Source: Bacteriovoracaceae bacterium (GTDB lineage: Bacteria > Bdellovibrionota > Bacteriovoracia > Bacteriovoracales > Bacteriovoracaceae). From it: a stretch of 64,000 bases of DNA. A model generated the notes under the pieces. That model was given only the letters and a program-made list of their open reading frames with translations, searched no databases and was not told the origin of the DNA. Positions within the stretch are counted from its first letter, which is position 1. Each line of letters starts with the position of its first letter. Below are positions 28,229 to 36,208 of the stretch, one piece after another. Both the position numbers and the translations under genes were made by a program. The stretch spans positions 56,011 to 120,010 of the forward strand of contig JADHTQ010000006.1 in NCBI GenBank assembly GCA_016784965.1, in the 5' to 3' direction.

Positions 28229-29755
28229 TTAAAAGTAGATACTCACACCTACTGTAAATTCTAAGTCATATGCATCAATTATTCCATAAATAAACTCACT
28301 CTGAGACTCGTTAACTGAGAGCCTTTTGCTCTGATAGGTAACAAGGGCCATAAGGCCATACTCCAAATTGACATATTCTCCATCGATGAACTTTTTGCCA
28401 TTATAAAAGCGATATTTACTACCCAAGTGAAATGAGGGAATCGCACTTACTTGATATTGATAACGACTTTTTGCCCGATAATCTAAGACGGTAAATTTAT
28501 CTGAAGTTAAATTAGCAGTCCCCATCATTATTCCAAGGCCCAAAAAGAAAGAGTATTTATTCAAAGTGGCGGGGGTATTGTAGAAATACCAGTGAAGAAA
28601 ACCTTTGTAAGAAGTTTCCACCGCCCTGGCGTTTACCCCTCCCACATTGTAGCTGGCAAGCCCCACACTGTAGGCAAACTTTAAAGTCCAGCGCTCAAGG
28701 AACTTCAGGGTTCTACCCAAATGATATTCATAAGAGATACCAAACGCCATGGGTATAATCTGATTGTTTTGATCATCAGGGGTAGAATTTCTGATCATCC
28801 CTAAATTGTAAAATAGATGAAATTCATTGCCCAGGTCGTTGCCAAGAGCATAGGTCTGTTTGATCTTTTCTTCGACAATCCCGCTTTCAACCACATATCT
28901 TTTTAGAGTTTCGTCATCGAGATCAGATGACCATAAAAATCCATCTTGTCTAATTTTAGCAATAGTGCCTGGATCAATTCTACTGCGCTCCTTGTCAACT
29001 TCTCTGAAATCGATGTATTCACCTTCGGGACTAAACACAATTTTGTTGGTACGCGCGATACCATTTTCCACAGAACTTTTAAATACCTCATCTTCGGCCA
29101 TTTTGCGGGCCTTGGCACTTTCTTTTTTATTTAGCTGTACGTTGCCGGTCACCTTGCGCGCAACGTCTTTAAATTTACTTTTATCGTTGTCTAAATTATC
29201 CAGCTCCCACCAGTTAAATTTGATGGACTCGACATCGCGGTAGCGGTTGGTCTTTTGGAAAACTCTTCTTTTGCCCGGTTCGTACTTGTCATCTACATGA
29301 ATCAAGGAGGCATCCATGCCATCCTCTCTTTGCTGCAGGTAGTCGCCTATGTCTTTGCCTTTCAAGTTAACCACTTTTTTATTTAAAACCCTAATCCCAC
29401 GTCTACCCTTTAGAAATTGCCCCTGATGAATCATAACGAGACGACCACCTCTGACTAGCACTTTGGGTTTGTCAATTTGTCTGATTAACCAATAGGAAAA
29501 TGTGCTATGCACTCTAACTGCTTCCCCGGAAGCAACACTCTGCAAAACAGGCCCCGTTTTGGTCTCTTTTTGAATAATAAATTTTGCTAAATCACCGCGT
29601 TTAATGCCCCTTAGGTCGCCTACATCGACCTTCATGGTTTTTTTACTAGTGGATATTTCGATGATTGTTACGCCATAGGTGGTGGGCTCCGATGCAACAG
29701 CACATTGCAAATACACTAAACTCAAAAGGCCTGCCATGATGATCGTTTTACCCAT
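28229..29755 (-). CDS. Outer-membrane protein with N-terminal beta module
   Basis: 508 residues; signal peptide MGKTIIMAGLLSLVYLQCAV ending AVAS-EP. The module at residues 27-125 (VTIIEISTSKKTMKVDVGDL, GIKRGDLAKFI, HSTFSYWLIRQI) resembles that of the downstream gene: both have an 'S-K-K-T' turn, a 'G-D-x-A-K-F' strand and a 'W-x-x-x-x-I' helix. A charged central segment (to about residue 300) is followed by a barrel-like C-terminal domain ending FTVGVSIYF. Two-gene operon with 27153-28223. The N-terminal module may be a flagellar/SH3-like beta fold. No family named with confidence. Confidence 0.65.
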   Translation of the reverse strand: MGKTIIMAGLLSLVYLQCAVASEPTTYGVTIIEISTSKKTMKVDVGDLRGIKRGDLAKFIIQKETKTGPVLQSVASGEAVRVHSTFSYWLIRQIDKPKVLVRGGRLVMIHQGQFLKGRRGIRVLNKKVVNLKGKDIGDYLQQREDGMDASLIHVDDKYEPGKRRVFQKTNRYRDVESIKFNWWELDNLDNDKSKFKDVARKVTGNVQLNKKESAKARKMAEDEVFKSSVENGIARTNKIVFSPEGEYIDFREVDKERSRIDPGTIAKIRQDGFLWSSDLDDETLKRYVVESGIVEEKIKQTYALGNDLGNEFHLFYNLGMIRNSTPDDQNNQIIPMAFGISYEYHLGRTLKFLERWTLKFAYSVGLASYNVGGVNARAVETSYKGFLHWYFYNTPATLNKYSFFLGLGIMMGTANLTSDKFTVLDYRAKSRYQYQVSAIPSFHLGSKYRFYNGKKFIDGEYVNLEYGLMALVTYQSKRLSVNESQSEFIYGIIDAYDLEFTVGVSIYF

Positions 29756-29905
29756 AGAATCATTTTAGCACAGCTTCATGCTTGTATCTAACAACTTTTA
29801 TTGAAAGCTAAAGTTTGTTAAATAGCTCAATCTACTTGATAAATCGCACAATTTTCATTATAAATAGATGCTTTAGAAGTAATGATCAAATAAGGTGGAA
29901 AGAAA

Positions 29906-30124
29906 ATGGCCAGAAGAAGTTACGTACAGACATACAAATATCAATGTTCACTCACTGAGGAAACATTTACTACCACCAAGCAAGCTCAAAACCCCGAAGA
30001 GTTAATTTCGGTTGCAGCTTACTATGATATGCATCCAGAAGAAGATGACCGACCAGAGCATATCAAGAAATTATCGGCATTAAAAAGTGGCAGTAGTAGT
30101 GATGGAGACACTGAGGGAATTTAA
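29906..30124 (+). CDS. Small conserved-looking cytoplasmic protein
   Basis: 72 residues, no signal peptide. The start MARRSYVQTYKYQCSLTEET and the middle PEELISVAAYYDMHPEEDDR look like a small structured protein; the tail is Gly/Ser/Asp-rich. AAGGTGG lies 8 nt before the ATG, a good ribosome site, and the codon use matches its neighbours, so it is probably a real gene. It sits 93 nt before trxB. No function recognised. Confidence 0.55.
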   Translation: MARRSYVQTYKYQCSLTEETFTTTKQAQNPEELISVAAYYDMHPEEDDRPEHIKKLSALKSGSSSDGDTEGI

Positions 30125-30217
30125 GTAATTTAAACACTTTAAATATTTGAAATATTATAAATATTATTAACTAAAATATTTGCGACATTGTAAAAATAAA
30201 AATCAAGGATTAAGATT

Positions 30218-31147
30218 ATGAACACTTCAAATGTATTGGATTTAATAATCATCGGCACAGGGCCAGCGGGCCTCACTGCTGCAATCTATGCATCAAGAGC
30301 AGCACTTAATTTACTAGTCATTGACGGCGGACAACCAGGTGGACAACTAACCACCACCACCGATGTCGAAAACTTTCCAGGCTTTCCAGGTGGCATTCAA
30401 GGCCCAAGCCTGATGGAAAATATGAGAAAGCAGGCCGAGCGCTTTGGAACAAAGTATGTCAGTACCAATGTCTCTCATATTGATCTGAGCAAACCTCCAT
30501 TTCAAGTGAAATGTGAAAATGGCGACCAGTACCAGACTAAAACAGTCATCATCTCCACAGGTGCCAGTGCTAAATATTTAGGCCTTGCAGGAGAAAAAGA
30601 ACTAATTGGCAGAGGTGTCAGTGCCTGTGCAACTTGCGATGGATTCTTCTACAAAGATCGCATCGTCCATGTGGTAGGTGGCGGAGATACAGCTTTGGAA
30701 GAGGCACACTTTTTGGCCAAATTTGCCAAAGTAGTCTACGTCGTTCACAGACGAGATGAATTGCGGGCCTCAAAACCAATGCAGACGCGATCCTTTGATA
30801 ATCCCAAAATTGAATTTGTCTGGGATAGCGTTGTCGATGAAATTTTATCTGACCAACAGGGCGTAAATGGCATCAAAGTAAAAAATACTAAAACCGGTGA
30901 GATCACTACAAGAAAAACTGATGGCCTGTTCATGGGCATCGGACACAAACCAAACACTGACTTTTTAGCTGGACAACTGGAAGTTGATGAACTGGGCTTC
31001 ATCAAAACAAACAATGATGTAAAAACCAGTGTCGAGGGCGTTTATGCTTGCGGTGATGTGCAAGATCCCCACTATAGACAGGCAATAACTGCCGCGGGCA
31101 GTGGCTGTATGGCGGCCATTTTGGCGGAGAGATATTTGAACTCTTAG
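30218..31147 (+). CDS. trxB: Thioredoxin reductase
   Basis: 309-residue FAD/NADPH enzyme: FAD motif GTGPAGLTAAIYASRA, redox-active CATC in ACATCDGFFY, NADPH motif VVGGGDTALEEAHFL, and the closing FAD motif YACGDVQDPHYRQA. Length is exact for bacterial TrxB. It reduces thioredoxin in the cytoplasm. AAGGA lies 9 nt before the ATG. A GNAACN repeat lies immediately after the stop codon. Confidence 0.95.
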   Translation: MNTSNVLDLIIIGTGPAGLTAAIYASRAALNLLVIDGGQPGGQLTTTTDVENFPGFPGGIQGPSLMENMRKQAERFGTKYVSTNVSHIDLSKPPFQVKCENGDQYQTKTVIISTGASAKYLGLAGEKELIGRGVSACATCDGFFYKDRIVHVVGGGDTALEEAHFLAKFAKVVYVVHRRDELRASKPMQTRSFDNPKIEFVWDSVVDEILSDQQGVNGIKVKNTKTGEITTRKTDGLFMGIGHKPNTDFLAGQLEVDELGFIKTNNDVKTSVEGVYACGDVQDPHYRQAITAAGSGCMAAILAERYLNS

Positions 31148-31149
31148 TT

Positions 31150-31200
31150 AAACGGAAACAGCAACGGCAACAGCAACAGCAACAGTTAACAGAAACGGAA
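31150..31200. repeat. GNAACN-type repeat between trxB and the next gene
   Basis: Eight imperfect 6-bp units (GGAAAC, AGCAAC, GGCAAC, repeated AGCAAC, AGAAAC). It begins 2 nt after the trxB stop codon. An A-rich stretch and a GGAGG ribosome site for the next gene follow. Same family as at 1097, 12671 and 25055. Confidence 0.75.
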
Positions 31201-31258
31201 AAAGAATAAAAAATAAAGAATAAAGACTCTAAACTCGATCTAACACGGAGGAAGTAAC

Positions 31259-32524
31259 ATGCGAACACAAGACAAGTTAAAAATCAGTGATAAGAGATTA
31301 CAAGAGGTCAATACTTTTTTGGCACAATCTGGAAATACTATAATTGATGGCATTTTGAAAGTAATTGCCAAATATGGCACAGTCGAAGAAATTAATAAAA
31401 AAGCACAAGTTGCCAGCAAACTTGAAAACAAGCTAAAAAAATTAGAACAAATGAACTCTCCATACCTAAGTGACGTCAAGTGGTTGATGGAGCAAAAAGA
31501 AAAGAAGGCCTTTGTCTCTTTAAGCGATTATCAAAAAGAGGTTTTACCAAAAGGGTCAACTCCAAACAATAAAGTTGAAAAAGATTACGCTGTAACGTTA
31601 GAAATAAGCGCGCTTCAGTACTTTCCTTGGTTGATCACCCAGGCCAAACAGGCCATCAAAAATAAAGAAATCATGCCAGGGCGATTCATCCGCGTGCGCA
31701 ACATGAAAGAGCAAGAAAGTGACAACGGCGATTTAGTCGCCCTCTCAGCAGCAATGGATATAATTGGTGCAACGTGGGTTGAAACCCTAGACACCAAAGG
31801 AACCGATGGCTCAAATGTCCACCTAGGTGGTCCTGAAACCATTGCCGGATATTTTGGCGGCCCAGGCCAGCCCAACGATTACCCCCTTAAGTGGCTAGAT
31901 GAGTACCTTCACTTCTACACCGAGTATGGTGTAAAGCAAGTTTTAAACATCAATCACGGCACTATTTTGGTGGCATACCTTACCCACAAACTAGGCGTCG
32001 ATATGGAATTTAAAATCTCTGTCTTTATGGGCAACGACAATCCATATTCTGTTCTTGGAACCTTGATGTTTGCTAAATTTTTCTCACGAGAAGATGGATC
32101 AACTCCTCTTGTGGGCTTTAACTTTTCAAACTCCATCAACAACCAACACATTGAACTTTGCTCTAACATTAGAGAGGAGTTGGGGTTTGAGGATTTTGTA
32201 CGCTTTGAACATCACATCACTGAAACTTATAAAAGTATCGTCAGACAGCCCTACGATCGATCTGACGAGCTGATGACTCTAGCAACAAAAGTTAAAAACA
32301 TCAGCGCCAAACATGAGGGCGGAATTCCAGCGATTGAAGCTGATCGCGAACACCCATCTGATATTTTAGATTATTTCATGGCCAAAAAAGATGCTGTTGA
32401 CGGCGGTGTTATGCCTCACATGGAGCAAAACTATTTGGACAAGCATGAGGCAGTAAATAGAACTGCAAGTATGTTGATGGAGCATGGGATACCGTTTATT
32501 GGAGCAAGAAACCTACACAAGTAG
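31259..32524 (+). CDS. Conserved-looking cytoplasmic protein of unknown function
   Basis: 421 residues with no signal peptide or membrane segment. The N-terminal 80 residues are helical and charged. The body has several glycine-rich motifs with the look of an enzyme active site: ETLDTKGTDGSNVHLGGPET, GYFGGPGQPNDYP, LNINHGT, and a closing HGIPFIGARNL, which may fold as a TIM-type barrel. I do not recognise the family. GGAGG lies 6 nt before the ATG. The downstream ferredoxin-nitroreductase gene follows after 50 nt, entirely 8-bp repeats, so the two may form an operon. Confidence 0.7.
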   Translation: MRTQDKLKISDKRLQEVNTFLAQSGNTIIDGILKVIAKYGTVEEINKKAQVASKLENKLKKLEQMNSPYLSDVKWLMEQKEKKAFVSLSDYQKEVLPKGSTPNNKVEKDYAVTLEISALQYFPWLITQAKQAIKNKEIMPGRFIRVRNMKEQESDNGDLVALSAAMDIIGATWVETLDTKGTDGSNVHLGGPETIAGYFGGPGQPNDYPLKWLDEYLHFYTEYGVKQVLNINHGTILVAYLTHKLGVDMEFKISVFMGNDNPYSVLGTLMFAKFFSREDGSTPLVGFNFSNSINNQHIELCSNIREELGFEDFVRFEHHITETYKSIVRQPYDRSDELMTLATKVKNISAKHEGGIPAIEADREHPSDILDYFMAKKDAVDGGVMPHMEQNYLDKHEAVNRTASMLMEHGIPFIGARNLHK

Positions 32525-32530
32525 TTACGC

Positions 32531-32570
32531 AGTTAAACAGTTAAACAGTTAAATAGTTAAGTGGTTAAGT
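32531..32570. repeat. Five tandem 8-bp repeats before the nitroreductase start
   Basis: AGTTAAAC x2, AGTTAAAT, AGTTAAGT, GGTTAAGT: five 8-bp units filling almost the whole 50-bp gap between the two genes and ending 4 nt before the ATG at 32575. No purine-rich ribosome site is visible, so copy number could affect translation of the downstream gene. Confidence 0.75.
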
Positions 32571-32574
32571 AATT

Positions 32575-33468
32575 ATGATAGAAATAGATCAATCAACATG
32601 TTCAGGTTGTGAGGCATGCCTTCGGGTGTGCCCTCAACAAACCATCTCCATTAATGATAACAAAGCGACCGTAACCGGCACGCGCTGTATGGCCTGCGGT
32701 CACTGCATGAGCACCTGTCCCAGCGAATCCATAAAAGTACCCGAAATTGAAGAGGGAACCAAAAAATTCCACTCTTTTGATTTTGATAATAAGTGGCTCC
32801 CCTATGGCCAATTTGATATCGCCAAACTAGTAAGTCTTATGTACTCCAGAAGATCGACCAGAAACTATAAAGACTCCCACATCGATCGCAAAATACTAAA
32901 AGACTTAATCAAAATCGGCGCAACCGCTCCCTCAGGTACCAACTCCCAGTTGTGGACCTTTTATGTTTTACCGACCAGAGATGCGGTTGTTAACTTTGGT
33001 AATGAAGTTTTAAAGTTCTATGAAAAAATAAACAACATGTCGTCAAAGTTCATTGTGCGCAAAGGCCTAAAGATGATGGGCAATGGTGAGCTTGACAACT
33101 ACTACGATGAATACTTCGATCTAGTAAACGATGGCATCAACGATTGGAAGCAAGGTGGAAAAGACCGCCTATTTCACGGCGCGACCGCCCTAATTCTAGT
33201 AGGCTCCAAAAATGCCGCCAGCTGCCCCAGCGACGACGCCCTGCTGGCCACCCAAAACATTCTGCTTGCCGCCCACGCTATGGGACTTGGCAGTTGTTTG
33301 ATCGGTTTTGTAATCAAAGCATTTGAAAAAGACAAAAGAGTCAGGCAATACTTAAAAATTCCTAAGGATGAAAATATCTATTCGGCGATTGCGCTGGGGT
33401 ACCCTGATGAAAAATATCACCGCCCCACAGGCCGCAAACAAATCCCCGTAACTTTTCTCATGGGGTAA
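32575..33468 (+). CDS. Nitroreductase with N-terminal 2[4Fe-4S] ferredoxin domain
   Basis: 297 residues. Residues 1-60 are a bacterial-type ferredoxin with two clusters (CSGCEACLRVCP, CMACGHCMSTCP). Residues 85-297 are an FMN nitroreductase fold (SRRSTRNYKDSHID, APSGTNSQLWTFYV, GLGSCLIGFV, ALGYPDEKYHRP). This fusion is common in anaerobes and microaerophiles; substrates are unknown but the ferredoxin domain suggests internal electron supply. The last codons and the TAA stop lie in the first unit of a tandem 12-mer (33459-33493) that leads into the 80-bp palindromic element. Confidence 0.9.
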   Translation: MIEIDQSTCSGCEACLRVCPQQTISINDNKATVTGTRCMACGHCMSTCPSESIKVPEIEEGTKKFHSFDFDNKWLPYGQFDIAKLVSLMYSRRSTRNYKDSHIDRKILKDLIKIGATAPSGTNSQLWTFYVLPTRDAVVNFGNEVLKFYEKINNMSSKFIVRKGLKMMGNGELDNYYDEYFDLVNDGINDWKQGGKDRLFHGATALILVGSKNAASCPSDDALLATQNILLAAHAMGLGSCLIGFVIKAFEKDKRVRQYLKIPKDENIYSAIALGYPDEKYHRPTGRKQIPVTFLMG

Positions 33469-33493
33469 CCAATGGGGTAACAATGGGGTAACC
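33459..33493. repeat. Three tandem 11-12-mers ending in GGTAAC(C)
   Basis: Units CATGGGGTAACC (33459-33470), AATGGGGTAAC (33471-33481) and AATGGGGTAACC (33482-33493). The first supplies the TAA stop of the nitroreductase gene; the last overlaps the left end of the 80-bp element at 33487. The repeat unit is 4-5 bases of flank plus the element end. Confidence 0.85.
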
Positions 33494-33566
33494 GTCACTT
33501 TTTTGCTAAACAACGCATTATTGGGTAAATCTTGATGCAATGGGTATCAAAAAAGTGACGGTTACC
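33487..33566. mobile_element. 80-bp palindromic MITE-like element, intact copy 1
   Basis: Ends are a perfect 19-bp inverted repeat: GGTAACCGTCACTTTTTTG at 33487-33505 and CAAAAAAGTGACGGTTACC at 33548-33566. The 42-bp interior contains GCATTATTGGGT and TTGATGCAATGGGTAT. No coding capacity, so it would need an enzyme supplied elsewhere. Copy 2 (34844-34923) has the same length and a closely similar interior. Confidence 0.85.
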
Positions 33567-33577
33567 ACAAACAATGG

Positions 33578-34720
33578 TCACCGCAAGCTCCGCAGAAAAC
33601 TTTGTGGATCACTAATAAACTCTAAATAATTATCCTTTGAAACTATTATTGGTATTGAACCAACAAATTGTTGGCAAAATAGTTCAAGTCCACTGGCCCT
33701 TCTTGTTTTTCCAGACTTTACTTCCACGGCATATATTTTTTTTTGCCATCGTAGGACAAAATCTACTTCGTAGTTTCCTTTTCTCCAATAGTAGAGCTCC
33801 TTTGAAACTTGTAAGAGCTTTGTACCTACAGTTGCTTCAAAGACAAAATCTGCTTTATCATTGTTGTTTGCAAACAATTGATAAAAGCATGGCGCCAAGG
33901 GAACAATCTTTGGCGAAGAACTTTTGGTCTTAAAATCTTGTGTGCCATATTTTTGAAGGGTCTTAATTAAAAATGCCCCCTCCAATAACGATAGATAATA
34001 CTTAATTAAGTCTGTATTGCCTTTATTTTGTAGCTGTCCCAGTAATTTTGTGTAACTTATCTCAAGCGATGGGTAACAACAAACTATCTCAAAGGCCTGG
34101 CGAAATAGTGCTGGTTTTTTAACAATAGCAAATTGCAAGATATCTTTGTCTATAACACGGTCTACTACAGCATCTTTTAAGTAGCTAAACCAGCGGTCAT
34201 AATCATCCAGGTAACTGTAGCTTTGTGGATATCCCCCAGATTCTAAGAAAGTTTCAAGACCCATCTCACACAAACTCAGTGACTCTGCATAATCCCAATG
34301 ATAAACCGAAATCAACTCAAAGCGTCCTGCCAGCGACTCACTTACTCCCTTGGATAATGCAAGAGAGCTCGATCCCAACAGCAGTACTTTTATTTTAGTC
34401 TTGAGTACTTTTTGCTCATCCCAAAGATTTTTTATTGTTTCAGACCAACCATCAATCTTTTGAATTTCATCTATCACCAATAGCGCATCACTGCCTTTTA
34501 GTTGTGCTTTTTGCCACTGCTGTAAAATCCAACTTCTATCACCTGAAATTATATCGTCTGCACTGGTGTAATGATAAGGTTTGCTGTACATATCCAGAAA
34601 CTGCAACACACCAGTTGTTTTTCCAACTTGCCTGGGGCCCATTATGATTTGGATTAGAGGCATCTGCTCTTTGAATCGATCAATTAATGTTGTAACAAAT
34701 TGGCGTTTTATTGTCTTCAT
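33578..34720 (-). CDS. AAA_14/DUF4143 ATPase, copy 1
   Basis: 380 residues. Walker A GPRQVGKTTG is at about residues 28-37 and Walker B LLVIDEIQK near 88. The C-terminal DUF4143 region ends with a PD-(D/E)XK-like pattern, YEVDFVLRWQ then YAVEVKSGKT. Proteins of this family are abundant in bacteria and archaea and lack a firm function; some authors suspect roles in mobile or defence contexts. The gene is flanked on both sides by intact 80-bp palindromic elements (33487-33566 and 34844-34923). Its TGA stop lies in GGTCACC, one base from the element end. Palindromes at 34790-34835 lie upstream. Confidence 0.85.
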   Translation of the reverse strand: MKTIKRQFVTTLIDRFKEQMPLIQIIMGPRQVGKTTGVLQFLDMYSKPYHYTSADDIISGDRSWILQQWQKAQLKGSDALLVIDEIQKIDGWSETIKNLWDEQKVLKTKIKVLLLGSSSLALSKGVSESLAGRFELISVYHWDYAESLSLCEMGLETFLESGGYPQSYSYLDDYDRWFSYLKDAVVDRVIDKDILQFAIVKKPALFRQAFEIVCCYPSLEISYTKLLGQLQNKGNTDLIKYYLSLLEGAFLIKTLQKYGTQDFKTKSSSPKIVPLAPCFYQLFANNNDKADFVFEATVGTKLLQVSKELYYWRKGNYEVDFVLRWQKKIYAVEVKSGKTRRASGLELFCQQFVGSIPIIVSKDNYLEFISDPQSFLRSLR

Positions 34721-34789
34721 AGCACCTAGACCTTACATAATTTCAAGGTTTTAAAGTCGTTATTATACCGTTTTATTATGCCCTGTTAA

Positions 34790-34835
34790 TTTTACTAGGT
34801 CAACCTAGTATTTTTGCTAGATTGACCTAGTAAAA
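34790..34835. promoter_or_regulatory. Operator-like palindromes upstream of ATPase copy 1
   Basis: A perfect 14-bp inverted repeat (TTTTACTAGGTCAA at 34790-34803, complement at 34822-34835). Its left arm overlaps a 16-bp palindrome, ACTAGGT-CA-ACCTAGT (34793-34808). It is 70 nt before the ATPase start, on the promoter side, and looks like a two-site repressor operator. The regulator is unknown; autoregulation is possible. Confidence 0.5.
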
Positions 34836-34843
34836 TGGTTAAT

Positions 34844-34923
34844 GGTAACCGTCACTTTTTTGCGAAACACAGCGCCATTGGGTCAATATTGATGCAATGG
34901 ATATCAAAAAAGTGACGGTTACC
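34844..34923. mobile_element. 80-bp palindromic MITE-like element, intact copy 2
   Basis: Same ends as copy 1: GGTAACCGTCACTTTTTTG (34844-34862) and CAAAAAAGTGACGGTTACC (34905-34923). The interior differs from copy 1 at only a minority of positions (GCGAAACACAGCGCCATTGG here). The ATG of the next open frame (34897) lies inside its right half, so the element supplies the first nine codons of that frame. Confidence 0.85.
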
Positions 34924-35745
34924 TATAGCAGGGCCCGTGAAGCACGAGATCCCAAAGAAATTGAATTGCTCTTTCGCTCAATTGAGATTAACCAGTTTAA
35001 CTCTCCCCAAGTACGAGAACTTTATTCTGTATTTGCTGATGATCTCCCCTATGACCAAGTGATGGAGAGTCTGGTAAAGAAAAAAGATTTAAAAGCGGCA
35101 ATGTATTTGTTACCCAAAATCAAAATTGAAAGACACTTTCATTACTATGACCGCAACCTGCTAATGCAATACTACAATCAATTTGGCCTAGATGAACTAA
35201 AAAAGGCCATGGTTCGCTTTAACCCCAAACGCTTTAGCGAAGTACTAGAAAAGATGAGTCAATCTTTTGATGAGCAAACCTACAAACAATTTATCCAAAG
35301 CTGGAAACCCGAAGTCGAGATCATGCTAGCGCAGTCAGATGCATCCATCCGCAATGAACTGGCCCAGTACACCTTCTCAATGAACTATGCCAAAGGTTGG
35401 AAAAGCAGCCTAAAAAAACTAATTGATTTAGCAGTCAAAGACATCGACCCCACCACCGCAATCCATCTTGCCCGCTACACTTTCTCCACTCGTCATGCCA
35501 ACGAACTGATAGATGAGCTAGAATATTTCATCACAAAAACTACCCGCACAGATGTGTTAAACGAATTAGAACACACCCTCTTGGCCCACTCGCGCTTTCA
35601 ATCTTCCAACTTTAATTACTTGCGTGAGTCACTGGAGATAAGAAACAAAACTCAAGTAGAAAACCTATTTAAACAAATTCACTCTCAGGCGGCCTCTACT
35701 TCCATCCCCGCTTGCCACAACTCAGCTGAACCATTTATTCCCTAA
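34897..35745 (+). CDS. Alpha-helical protein of unknown function whose start lies in a palindromic element
   Basis: 282 residues. The first nine codons (MDIKKVTVT) come from the right arm of the 80-bp element, then the frame continues YSRAREARDPKEIELL without a break. The body is all-helical (QVRELYSVFADD, AAMYLLPKIKIE, AMVRFNPKRFSEVLEKMSQS) and carries a repeated motif, LAQYTFSMNYAKGW and LARYTFSTRHANEL about 50 residues apart, suggesting a helical-repeat protein. No ribosome site is obvious before ATG 34897; the original start was probably lost or displaced when the element inserted. No family recognised. Confidence 0.55.
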   Translation: MDIKKVTVTYSRAREARDPKEIELLFRSIEINQFNSPQVRELYSVFADDLPYDQVMESLVKKKDLKAAMYLLPKIKIERHFHYYDRNLLMQYYNQFGLDELKKAMVRFNPKRFSEVLEKMSQSFDEQTYKQFIQSWKPEVEIMLAQSDASIRNELAQYTFSMNYAKGWKSSLKKLIDLAVKDIDPTTAIHLARYTFSTRHANELIDELEYFITKTTRTDVLNELEHTLLAHSRFQSSNFNYLRESLEIRNKTQVENLFKQIHSQAASTSIPACHNSAEPFIP

Positions 35746-35780
35746 TATTTCTGTGGGTCTGTCACCAACTTATTACTTTC

Positions 35781-35976
35781 CCGGGAAAAGTGATTAAAAA
35801 TAATTAAAGAGAATTAATGATAATGTCTGATATTTTCTGGTGACAAAAAATGCTTCCATAGTGGTCGAACCCATTCAGGGAAAACTTTCCTGGGAAAAGT
35901 GATTCAAGGTAATTAATGATAATTAATGATAATTAATGATAATTAATGATAATTAATGATAATTAATGATAATTAA
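35781..35976. repeat. Repeated TCCCGGGAAAAGTGATT motif and six tandem 10-mers
   Basis: Part of the 463-bp gap between 35745 and 36209. TTTCCCGGGAAA (a 12-bp palindrome) followed by AGTGATT at about 35778-35795 recurs, slightly altered (TTTCCTGGGAAAAGTGATT), at about 35887-35905. The second copy runs into six perfect copies of AATTAATGAT (35911-35970) plus a partial seventh. A similar single AATTAATGAT follows the first copy. Confidence 0.8.
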
Positions 35977-36014
35977 ATTGATATTTTTTTTCAATCGATT
36001 TAGGCCCCCACATA

Positions 36015-36190
36015 GGTTTTTAAAAAGATTTTTAGCAAAATTGCTACCTCGGTCTCTTCAAGCGGCTCTAAGGAGCTTATCATGTAGGCTGCGGCGATAC
36101 CGGAAGGCGCCTCTGCGCCTTATTAATGGGACTTGCGGTCGTTTCGGAGTTTGCAAAAGCGTTGCTAGTTTGCTATAAAATACCACAACA
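36015..36190 (+). other. GC-richer intergenic stretch before the HNH gene, possible structured RNA
   Basis: Noticeably richer in G and C than its AT-rich surroundings, with several short complementary segments, for example AAGGCGC/GCGCCTT (36104-36110, 36115-36121, loop CTCT). No open frame is convincing. It could be the untranslated leader of the HNH gene, a structured RNA or the remains of a mobile element. No known RNA class is recognised. Confidence 0.3.
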
Positions 36191-36208
36191 CAAACTACGG
36201 AGAAGCCG

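Noticed and set aside
35911..35976. CRISPR array at the tandem 10-mers
   Set aside because: The units are directly adjacent without spacers and there are no cas genes nearby.
36015..36190. Known RNA class (group I/II intron or HEARO) before the HNH gene
   Set aside because: No conserved core of those classes is recognisable, and the HNH protein is not of the IscB type.
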